Below are positions 21,495-27,713 of a stretch of 64,000 bases of DNA, piece after piece. The stretch is from Chloracidobacterium sp. Lineage in GTDB: Bacteria; Acidobacteriota; Blastocatellia; Pyrinomonadales; Pyrinomonadaceae. A program made the position numbers and the translations under genes. The notes beneath the pieces were generated by a model, which saw nothing but the letters and a program-made list of their open reading frames with translations, was not told the DNA's origin and did no database searches. The stretch's first letter is position 1; each line of letters begins with the position of its first letter. The DNA is taken from contig JADJTD010000002.1 of assembly GCA_016711345.1 (NCBI GenBank), positions 4,540-68,539 of the forward strand, read 5' to 3'.

Positions 21495-22520
21495 CTACTC
21501 TGCGAGTGCAGCTTGTTTCTTCGCAGACTTCGTTGCCTTGGCTTTGGCGATAGCTGTTGCCATCTTCGTAGCATGTGCCTTGGCCTCCTGCTTCACAGCA
21601 GTTTCTTCAGCTTGGCGCTGAGCGACAGCCTGGGGCACACGTACGCGAGTGGCAGTGGCTTTGGTCACAGGTGCTTCGACAGGCTCGGGCACTTCAGCAT
21701 CAGCAGCAGCGAGTGCCGCTTCCACTTCAGCATCCGTCTTGTCGAATTCTGCATCGGCAGCCAGCAGTGTGTCTTCGATGCGTTTTTCTTCACCATCGAG
21801 TTTGGCCACGTCGATGCCCGTTTCAACCATGAGTTTTTCAATCTCGGGGAGATAACGGTTACACGCCTCGATGTGGCTGGCGATGAAGCTGCGATCACGC
21901 AGGGACTTGAGGTGAATACGCATTTCACGCAGCGGACGCACCAGCTTTTCCAGCAGCGATTCGACGATGTAGCCGTACTCGTCGAAATCAACGAGTTGTG
22001 CGTCGTCACCGACAACGCCCGTGCTGAGTTCGCTGTCGGAAGAGTTGCACAGGAAGTACACCTCGTCGAGCAGTGCTTCGTTCTGCGCCTTCTGGGCAGT
22101 TGCCTGCTCCAGCTTGAGCGTTTGCAGCTCGGTACGGCGTTTCACGATTTGTTCCACGGACATGGGCTTGTTGCGCAGTTCCATGGCCACCTGGTCGCGT
22201 GTCAGCTTCTTGATGGCGTCGATATTGATCTCGGCGTCAATCTTGAGGCAGTTGCGGATCGCACCCATGCCAACTTCGTGGGATTCAGCCAGCTTGGCGA
22301 AATGGCGCAGGGATGCCAGAGCAACCTTGACCTGATCACCTTTCTCGCTGTTGCGAATGTCTTCGTCCATACGAGCGAGGACAGCAGCGCGGTTGATGAT
22401 GTTCCACTCAAACGGAGAGCTGAGCAGCCAGCCGATGTTGAGTTTGCGGAAGATCGGATCAGTCGAGAGCGACTGGGTTTTGCTGAAGATGTTGATGATG
22501 CTTTGTGCAGTGTGAGTCAT
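21495..22520 (-). CDS. Large helical phage protein, Ala-rich tail (341 aa)
   Basis: The first 250 residues are helical with coiled-coil segments (KRRTELQTLKLEQATAQKAQ, VESLLEKLVRPLREMRIHLK); the last 90 are Ala/Glu/Lys-rich low complexity. It is the first large leftward gene after the control region, with its own hairpin terminator, which suggests a highly expressed early protein. The start at ATG 22518-22520 has a weak AGGAG-like sequence. I recognise no family. Confidence 0.7.
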   Translation of the reverse strand: MTHTAQSIINIFSKTQSLSTDPIFRKLNIGWLLSSPFEWNIINRAAVLARMDEDIRNSEKGDQVKVALASLRHFAKLAESHEVGMGAIRNCLKIDAEINIDAIKKLTRDQVAMELRNKPMSVEQIVKRRTELQTLKLEQATAQKAQNEALLDEVYFLCNSSDSELSTGVVGDDAQLVDFDEYGYIVESLLEKLVRPLREMRIHLKSLRDRSFIASHIEACNRYLPEIEKLMVETGIDVAKLDGEEKRIEDTLLAADAEFDKTDAEVEAALAAADAEVPEPVEAPVTKATATRVRVPQAVAQRQAEETAVKQEAKAHATKMATAIAKAKATKSAKKQAALAE

Positions 22521-22580
22521 GATGTTACTCCTGTGTGATTAAGTGATGTAGTGAAGTTTCACTACACATGAAGAAAGGGG

Positions 22581-22603
22581 TGGGATTCGCCTCGCGAATC
22601 CCA
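22581..22603 (-). terminator. Hairpin 1 of a covarying pair
   Basis: TGGGATTCGC and GCGAATCCCA form a perfect 10-bp stem with a CTC/GAG loop. On the leftward transcript it is followed by CCCCUUUCUUC, so it acts as a weak intrinsic terminator or stability element. It is nearly the same as the hairpin at 23627-23649. Confidence 0.6.
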
Positions 22604-22663
22604 AAATGACAAAGTTGTATGCGAATGTGCTGCGAAGTGCCCCAAAAAGCGTTCACAAAAACC

Positions 22664-22960
22664 GGAACATTTTGGTTCCACGGGGGTGTTTTGAAAGTCA
22701 CTTATGACGATGACAACTCCTGTCGTGAAACAATCCATTTGTCATGTATGTTCCACGGCAGAAAATACCGGAACGGAACGGTGTTCGGAACGAATATTGG
22801 AACAGCTTGAAACCATTGGTACGACTGGTTTTATAGGGTATTTGTTCCAATGTTCTAAAATATTGAATATAACAAGTGGTAATGGTCACTATGCTGTTTT
22901 TGACCATGTGTATGTTCGATATTTAGACTAAAGTTGGCGAATTTCGGAACAAATTGTTCC
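22664..22960. repeat. GGAAC-rich intergenic repeat block, copy A
   Basis: In this 300-base AT-rich block GGAAC or GTTCC occurs about nine times, including the perfect palindrome GGAACAAATTGTTCC at 22946-22960, the pair at 22664-22679 and a cluster at 22770-22803. Segments at 22851-22876 and 22925-22951 are shared with the block near 63.45-63.59 kb in the same orientation. It may be a replication origin with iterons, a cluster of operators or a recombination site. Short frames here are not genes in my judgement. Confidence 0.6.
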
Positions 22961-23007
22961 ACGGCTAATTAAGCAAACGCTTATATTCAGTGCTCTATGC
23001 CATGTGG

Positions 23008-23181
23008 TTAGTGCATTGGAATAAAATCAGCGTCAGAGGATTTCTTCGGATATGTGCGGTGCATACCCGATTTGCATTGCGCCTCGTACGCGTCGATTTC
23101 ATCTTCCGCTTCCTCGTCGCGCAACATTTTTTCAAGCGGGTCGTCCATGAACGACGCTTGTTCAAAAAATTCATGAAGCAT
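23008..23181 (-). CDS. Small acidic protein (57 aa)
   Basis: ATG 23179-23181 (MLHEFFEQASFMDDPLEKML) follows AGGAGG. The product is strongly acidic (RDEEAEDEIDAYEAQ) then basic, ending FIPMH. Function unknown. The acidic character is common in phage inhibitors that mimic DNA, which is speculation. Confidence 0.6.
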   Translation of the reverse strand: MLHEFFEQASFMDDPLEKMLRDEEAEDEIDAYEAQCKSGMHRTYPKKSSDADFIPMH

Positions 23182-23261
23182 GTGTTTCCTCCTGTGTCGG
23201 AAAGGCCAAGCGCAGAGGCTAGGCCCGATGCCCATAGGCCGTTGTGCTCGGTTTCAACGGA

Positions 23262-23279
23262 GCGTGGGTTGCCCCACGC
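23262..23279 (-). terminator. Intercistronic hairpin
   Basis: GCGTGGG and CCCACGC form a 7-bp stem with a 4-base loop directly after the 90-residue gene. No U-run follows, so it may be a stability or attenuation element in the leftward transcript. Confidence 0.45.
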
Positions 23280-23291
23280 CCTGTTGATTTG

Positions 23292-23564
23292 TCACTGACC
23301 GATGCGTGCGCGGATTTCAGCAGCAGCACGAGCACGGAATTCTTCAGTGCGTGCAGCCGCATCGATTGCACCGACTTTCTTGCCGAGGTCGAAGATTTCG
23401 CCAGTGCCGCCGAGCGACTCGCTGACCTTACCGGCGCGATAGCTGGCGCGTTGCACAACGTTCTCGAACTTGTTGGCGACGACGGCTGCGAGCGACGGAC
23501 GATTTTCTTCAACAGTCTTGGAAGCGAGGTAGGCTTCAACGTTGAACGAGTTGGCTTTGGCCAT
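23292..23564 (-). CDS. Hypothetical protein (90 aa)
   Basis: MAKANSFNVEAYLASKTVEE opens a helical, Ala/Arg-rich protein ending EEFRARAAAEIRARIGQ. AGGAG lies seven bases before the ATG. It stands as a single gene between two hairpins near the control region, implying strong early expression. Function unknown. Confidence 0.65.
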   Translation of the reverse strand: MAKANSFNVEAYLASKTVEENRPSLAAVVANKFENVVQRASYRAGKVSESLGGTGEIFDLGKKVGAIDAAARTEEFRARAAAEIRARIGQ

Positions 23565-23626
23565 GATGTTTCTCCTGAGTGATTAGCTGCGAGGACATTC
23601 TCGTCAGCTACAAAAACAGAAAGGGG

Positions 23627-23649
23627 TGGGATGCGCCTCGCGCATCCCA
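23627..23649 (-). terminator. Hairpin 2 of a covarying pair
   Basis: TGGGATGCGC and GCGCATCCCA form a perfect 10-bp stem. Relative to the hairpin at 22581-22603 one T:A pair is replaced by G:C on both arms, a compensatory change. CCCCUUUCUGUUUUUG follows on the leftward transcript, a fair intrinsic terminator for the 59-residue gene. Confidence 0.65.
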
Positions 23650-23656
23650 AGTGTAA

Positions 23657-23836
23657 TTAGTTGCGACGACGTACGGTGACCACGAAGCGTGTGTGCGGGT
23701 AGTGCATGGTCTCCGTACGTACGGTTGAGTTGGGCCAAGTCTTCATGATGTCCTGAACATCCTTGGTACTTGGATAGTGGCCTGGGCGCATAACGAGCAC
23801 AGGCATGCCGTGCAGTAGATCGAGCGGTAAGTTCAT
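23657..23836 (-). CDS. Small hypothetical protein (59 aa)
   Basis: ATG 23834-23836 (MNLPLDLLHGMPVLVMRPGH) follows AGGAG. It is a compact mixed protein with RFVVTVRRRN at its end. It is the first gene of the leftward transcript from the control region; a longer frame to 24013 crosses the promoter region and is rejected. Confidence 0.6.
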   Translation of the reverse strand: MNLPLDLLHGMPVLVMRPGHYPSTKDVQDIMKTWPNSTVRTETMHYPHTRFVVTVRRRN

Positions 23837-24031
23837 GATCATCTCCTTGTGATTGACACAAGCGATGGTGTTGCGATGCGCCTCGCGCAGCGCCTCGCGT
23901 ACGAAGTACGCGGATCGTTCGTCACTACGAAACAAGGGACTCCTACCTTTCCCGAAATCCGAATCCGAAGTGGGGTGGTCACTTTGGCGAGGTGGGGGAG
24001 GGATGTACACCAAGTAAATCCTTTCGTTTTT

Positions 24032-24062
24032 GCGAAATCACTCTTATGCCAAGTGATTTCGC
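24032..24062. promoter_or_regulatory. Perfect inverted repeat in the divergent control region
   Basis: GCGAAATCAC (24032-24041) and GTGATTTCGC (24053-24062) are 10-base arms around 11 bases. A related TTTCG/CGAAA pattern repeats on both sides (24023-24080). It lies between the leftward and rightward transcription units, so it is a strong candidate operator. Another short hairpin, CGCGTAC/GTACGCG, lies at 23896-23912. Confidence 0.6.
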
Positions 24063-24115
24063 TATATTTTTGCAAAATTTCGTTTTCAGAATATGACAAA
24101 CAAATCCGAAGCAAC

Positions 24116-24150
24116 CCCGCCCTATCATTTCTACGGAACTCGCATATAAT
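24116..24150 (+). promoter_or_regulatory. Rightward late promoter candidate
   Basis: A consensus -10, TATAAT, lies at 24145-24150, 35 bases before the small terminase start. The -35 is weak (CTATCA at 24122-24127), which suggests a need for an activator. No other rightward promoter is nearer to the packaging genes. Confidence 0.5.
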
Positions 24151-24184
24151 ATTTTTAGATTCTTTCAGAGAGTATGCAAACATC

Positions 24185-24694
24185 ATGGGCAAAATATCCA
24201 GAGATGCCGTCGTAACGAAGAAGGCGCGAGAAAAATCCATCTGCACCAAGCAGGAGGAGATAAAAGCCAAGCATGCGGCTGTCGTACAGGCAAAGATGGA
24301 AGGCGCATCGGACACTGACGCCATGCGTGCTGCCGGTTATCACCCATCAAACGCGCTAAACGTCATGCGTGATGAGGATGTACAGACTGCACTGGCTGAA
24401 GCACGAAGCCAGATGAGTGATATTTCGACGATCAAGCGCATCGATGTGATGAATATCTTCATGGAAGCCATCGAAATGGCGAGAACTCTTGCTGATCCGG
24501 CCAACATGATCAACGGTGCAGACAAAATCGCGAAAGTCATGGGGTATTACGCTCCGGAGACGAAGCGCATCGAGCTGACGACGGATCAAAACGTCTTCGC
24601 ATCGAAACTACGGCAGCTTACCGACCAGGAGTTGATGGATTTGGCTGAAGGTCGCCTGAAAACGATCGATGGCGAGTCGGAAAGACTGCAATGA
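24185..24694 (+). CDS. terS: Terminase small subunit
   Basis: The 169-residue product (MGKISRDAVVTKKAREKSIC...) carries a DNA-binding helical region (QAKMEGASDTDAMRAAGYHP) and a helical oligomerisation part, typical of phage small terminases, and precedes the large subunit with an ATGA overlap. It recognises the packaging site and regulates the large subunit. The ribosome-binding site is weak; the frame stays open upstream to 23849 but over the control region. Confidence 0.8.
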   Translation: MGKISRDAVVTKKAREKSICTKQEEIKAKHAAVVQAKMEGASDTDAMRAAGYHPSNALNVMRDEDVQTALAEARSQMSDISTIKRIDVMNIFMEAIEMARTLADPANMINGADKIAKVMGYYAPETKRIELTTDQNVFASKLRQLTDQELMDLAEGRLKTIDGESERLQ

Positions 24695-27297
24695 CACGCA
24701 AAAAGCCACTCACACTCGGTCAGCTCAAGGCACAAGAGCTTGCAAAACAGCCAGCAGAGCCAACGCCACCGCCCAAGCCAGAAAAGAAACAGCGAGTGGT
24801 CAAAGTCGACGCCGCAGAAGAACTTTTTCACCAAGAACCTCAAGAACCTCAAGAACAGGCACCTGTACCCACCAATGAGAGTGGCCTGATTGAGCCATAT
24901 CTCGCACCCATGTTTGACTACGATGCTGCGACAGCCGACCCACTTGCTGAACTCGCTTCAAGAGAGCTGTGTCGCCGTCGTCTGTTGCCTTTCATTCAGC
25001 GTTTCCGACCAAAGTACATGGCCGGTTGGGTCCACGCAGACATCTGTCGCCGCTTCGAACGGTTCCTCCAGCAGGTAGAAAATGGCGAGGAGCCTCGTCT
25101 GCTTCTGATGATGCCTCCGCGTTCAGGTAAGTCAGAGATTTCTTCACGCCACTACGCTGCATGGGTACTGGGGCAGCACCCGGACTGGGAAATCATCGCT
25201 GCGAGCCATACCGGCAGCCTAACCATGAGTTTCTCACGCTACCTGCGTGACCTCATTCGTGATCCGGCCTACTCCGCTGTGTTCCCCGACGCCAGACTCG
25301 ATCCATCCAGCCAGTCTGTTGAGAACTGGAACTTGACCCGTGGTGGCGGCTACCTCGCTGCGGGTGTCGGCACGGGTATTACGGGTCGCGGTGCTCACAT
25401 CCTGCTGCTGGACGACTTGGTGAAGGACATCGAGGCTGCGGACTCGCTGACGATTCGTGACAACACATGGGAGTGGTACATCTCTACTGCATACACCCGT
25501 CTCGCACCGGGTGGCGGCGTGCTTGGCCTCATGTGCATGACTGGCGACACACTAGTGTTGATGGCGGACGGCACCGAGAAACGCCTCGACACTCTGAAGA
25601 CCTCTGACAAGGTAGCCACGTACCGCAACGGGGCGCTAAGTTCCTCTCGTGTAGCGGCTTTGAAGACAAGTGGTCGAGATTTAGTCTTCAAAATTACGAC
25701 GACTTCTGGTAAGATTGTCAGAGCGAATCAGAGGCATCCCTTCCTGACAATCACACCCGACGGAGAACTCGTATGGACAAGAGTGAGAAGCTTGACTACG
25801 GCCCACAAAATCGTAGCCTGCCCGGACAATGGGGTAAGTGGAAGGGCATCGCTTGCTCAGTTGATGGATGTGAGCAGCCTGCCAAGTGCCGAGGCTTGTG
25901 TAGCTCGCACTACTACAAGAAAAAGTGGGCGGACGGGCACCGTACAAAAGCTGACGGCTACGAACCTCGTCGCAATGCCCGACTCAAGCATCGCTACGGG
26001 ATCACAGCAGCCGACTACGACAGAATGTACGCCGATCAGGGCGGAAAATGCGCCATCTGCGGGTGTGGTCGGGAACGTCAACCTGCGCATTGGAAAGACA
26101 AACTCGCCGTTGATCACTGCCACGACACAGGCAGGGTTCGAGGATTGCTCTGCAACGACTGCAACGCAGGAATCGGACATCTTGGAACTGAGTCGGTGGC
26201 ACGTTCCGCAGCGAAATACCTTCGACTTCACGCTGGATGAAATCGTCAGCATTGAGTTCGACTGCGAGGAAGAAGTTTTCGACGTTCAGGTCGACGACAC
26301 TGAGAACTTCATAGCCAACGGGTTGGTTTCACACAACACCTGGTGGCACGACGACGACTGGGCGGGTCGCATCCAGAATGCTATGGCTGCAGGGGAGGGT
26401 GACCAGTTCGAAGTTGTGCGCTACCCGGCGATCAACGAGTCTGGTGATGAGTATCTGCTGGAGGACGACACCATCGTCGAGATTCCTCCGGACTACACCG
26501 TACCGCAAGGAGCACGTCGCACACGTCCGCACAACACGGCGATTCACCCGGAGCGCTACACCACCGAGGCCATGTTGCGTATCAAGCGCAACGCCATCGC
26601 AGCAGGCATGAAGCGCACGTGGGACGCGCTGTACCAGCAGAACCCCATACCAGACGAGGGGAACTACTTCTCAAAAGAGATGTTCCGCTACTACTCCACT
26701 GCGCCGCGCCGGGAAGACCTCTACGTGTATCAGGCATGGGACTTCGCCATCAGCACAGGCAAGGAGAGTGATTTCACGGTGTGTGCCACTGTCGGTGTGG
26801 ATCACCGCGACGCCTGCTACGTGCTCGACATCCGCCGATTCAAGACGGCAGACGGCATACACCTCGCGGAGACGATGGTGGACATGGCGAAGCTCTTCGC
26901 TGTCGACGGTCTGGGTGTCGAGGACGGGCAGATATGGAAGTCCATCGAGACGCAGTTCCTGAAGGCTTGTGAGGAGAAGCGCACGTTCCCCAGCTTCGAA
27001 GTGCTGAAGCCTCTGACGGACAAGATGGTACGGGCGAATCCGTTGAAGGGGCGCATGCAGGCGGGGAAGGTGTATTTCGACCAGAACGCTCACTGGTGGA
27101 AGGACTTGCAGAAAGAGATGTTGCACTTCCCTGCAGGGAAGCACGACGACCAGATCGACGCCCTTGCCTGGGTCACGCGCCTCATCCTGACCCGTACAGC
27201 ACCTCGCGAAAAGCGCCCTGAGCCAAAACTCAAGAGCTGGAAGGACGATCTCGCTCGTTTCATGGAGAACGGAGGCGGTACACACATGAGCGCCTAG
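24691..27297 (+). CDS. terL: Terminase large subunit precursor with intein
   Basis: The 868-residue precursor should splice to about 600 residues. The ATPase shows Walker A MMPPRSGKSE (K147) and Walker B LLLDDLV (D241, D242). The intein (residues 282-549) interrupts the coupling motif III between GLM and TWWHDDD. The nuclease domain has AWDFAIS (D684), then an acidic VEDG segment and HDDQIDAL (D819, D823). It translocates and cuts DNA during head filling. The insertion in a conserved active-site motif is typical of inteins, because it cannot be lost cleanly without precise removal. Confidence 0.95.
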   Translation: MTRKKPLTLGQLKAQELAKQPAEPTPPPKPEKKQRVVKVDAAEELFHQEPQEPQEQAPVPTNESGLIEPYLAPMFDYDAATADPLAELASRELCRRRLLPFIQRFRPKYMAGWVHADICRRFERFLQQVENGEEPRLLLMMPPRSGKSEISSRHYAAWVLGQHPDWEIIAASHTGSLTMSFSRYLRDLIRDPAYSAVFPDARLDPSSQSVENWNLTRGGGYLAAGVGTGITGRGAHILLLDDLVKDIEAADSLTIRDNTWEWYISTAYTRLAPGGGVLGLMCMTGDTLVLMADGTEKRLDTLKTSDKVATYRNGALSSSRVAALKTSGRDLVFKITTTSGKIVRANQRHPFLTITPDGELVWTRVRSLTTAHKIVACPDNGVSGRASLAQLMDVSSLPSAEACVARTTTRKSGRTGTVQKLTATNLVAMPDSSIATGSQQPTTTECTPIRAENAPSAGVVGNVNLRIGKTNSPLITATTQAGFEDCSATTATQESDILELSRWHVPQRNTFDFTLDEIVSIEFDCEEEVFDVQVDDTENFIANGLVSHNTWWHDDDWAGRIQNAMAAGEGDQFEVVRYPAINESGDEYLLEDDTIVEIPPDYTVPQGARRTRPHNTAIHPERYTTEAMLRIKRNAIAAGMKRTWDALYQQNPIPDEGNYFSKEMFRYYSTAPRREDLYVYQAWDFAISTGKESDFTVCATVGVDHRDACYVLDIRRFKTADGIHLAETMVDMAKLFAVDGLGVEDGQIWKSIETQFLKACEEKRTFPSFEVLKPLTDKMVRANPLKGRMQAGKVYFDQNAHWWKDLQKEMLHFPAGKHDDQIDALAWVTRLILTRTAPREKRPEPKLKSWKDDLARFMENGGGTHMSA
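25534..26337 (+). mobile_element. Intein in the large terminase (268 aa)
   Basis: The first residue is Cys282 in CMTGDTLVLMADG (block A); block B is ANQRHPFLTI, with Asn in place of the usual Thr; block F is EEVFDVQVDDTENF and block G ends LVSHN with His548, Asn549 and Thr550 as +1. These are class 1 splicing residues. The linker between about 25810 and 26190 in this frame is Thr/Ser/Ala-rich and matches no LAGLIDADG or in-frame HNH domain. It instead holds the endonuclease in another frame. Confidence 0.92.
25773..26240 (+). CDS. Endonuclease VII-like HNH homing endonuclease nested in the intein, other frame
   Basis: The 155-residue protein is complete in a frame different from the terminase. 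It has an N-terminal Cys/His knuckle (C28, C33, C39, C43, H46) as in phage homing nucleases, then the recombination endonuclease VII core: KCAICG (C93, C96), LAVDHCHD (D114, H115, H117) and LLCNDCNAGIGH (C127, C130, N131). ATG 25773 has GGAG seven bases upstream. It ends at TGA 26238-26240, inside DNA that also codes for intein residues around NTFDFTLDE. It should cut intein-less terminase alleles and drive homing of the intein, by analogy with in-frame intein nucleases. Confidence 0.9.
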   Translation: MDKSEKLDYGPQNRSLPGQWGKWKGIACSVDGCEQPAKCRGLCSSHYYKKKWADGHRTKADGYEPRRNARLKHRYGITAADYDRMYADQGGKCAICGCGRERQPAHWKDKLAVDHCHDTGRVRGLLCNDCNAGIGHLGTESVARSAAKYLRLHAG

Positions 27298-27298
27298 T

Positions 27299-27328
27299 TT
27301 GTCAACGGGTATAACACTCTGATACACT
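27299..27328 (+). promoter_or_regulatory. Rightward promoter of the ACTCTGATAC family
   Basis: TTGTCA is followed after 18 bases by TACACT with TGA directly before it; the spacer ends ACACTCTGA. It lies in the 58-base gap after the large terminase and can drive the head genes. Confidence 0.65.
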
Positions 27329-27355
27329 CTGGCGAAATCTGAACAGGAGAGCACC

Positions 27356-27712
27356 ATGGACTTTTCGCTCGGCAGCATGCTCGGCATCAAGAAGAAGCCG
27401 GTACCACCCACCACACCGGAGACAGACCCCCTGGCCAGCGTGAAAGCCTCACAGGCGGCGCGAGCCAAGATGGGGGCAGAGTACGGTCCGGCACCGTCGC
27501 CTGCTATCGCCACACCTGACCCCATGCCACCGGCACCGTCTCCCGTACAGCCTGCTGTCACCACTACACCCACCACCGTACCGGGGGTAATCGACGCTAT
27601 CAAGGCGAACAGGGACGCTGTGCGCTCCGCCGCTGGTATGAAGGACGGCGGTATCGTCGAAAAAGAACTTCTTCGTCGCAAGGCAGCAGTGAACCAAAAA
27701 CGGGGCTGCTGA
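27356..27712 (+). CDS. Pro/Thr-rich head-region protein (118 aa)
   Basis: After MDFSLGSMLGIKKK the product has a long Pro/Thr/Ala linker (residues 16-76) and a helical end with GMKDGGIVEKELLRRK. AGGAG precedes the ATG. Short proteins with a GMKDGG-type end occur near portal genes in related podoviruses as minor virion proteins; this is recall and the role is unknown. Confidence 0.6.
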   Translation: MDFSLGSMLGIKKKPVPPTTPETDPLASVKASQAARAKMGAEYGPAPSPAIATPDPMPPAPSPVQPAVTTTPTTVPGVIDAIKANRDAVRSAAGMKDGGIVEKELLRRKAAVNQKRGC

Positions 27713-27713
27713 T

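Noticed and set aside
22698..22931. Short open frames on both strands in the 22.66-22.96 kb repeat block
   Set aside because: They overlap each other, have no ribosome-binding sites and lie in GGAAC-rich repeats shared with a non-coding block at 63.4 kb.
25534..26337. Group I intron in the terminase gene
   Set aside because: The frame is open through the whole element, the junction residues (Cys at the start, His-Asn then Thr at the end) are those of an intein, and no intron core is seen.
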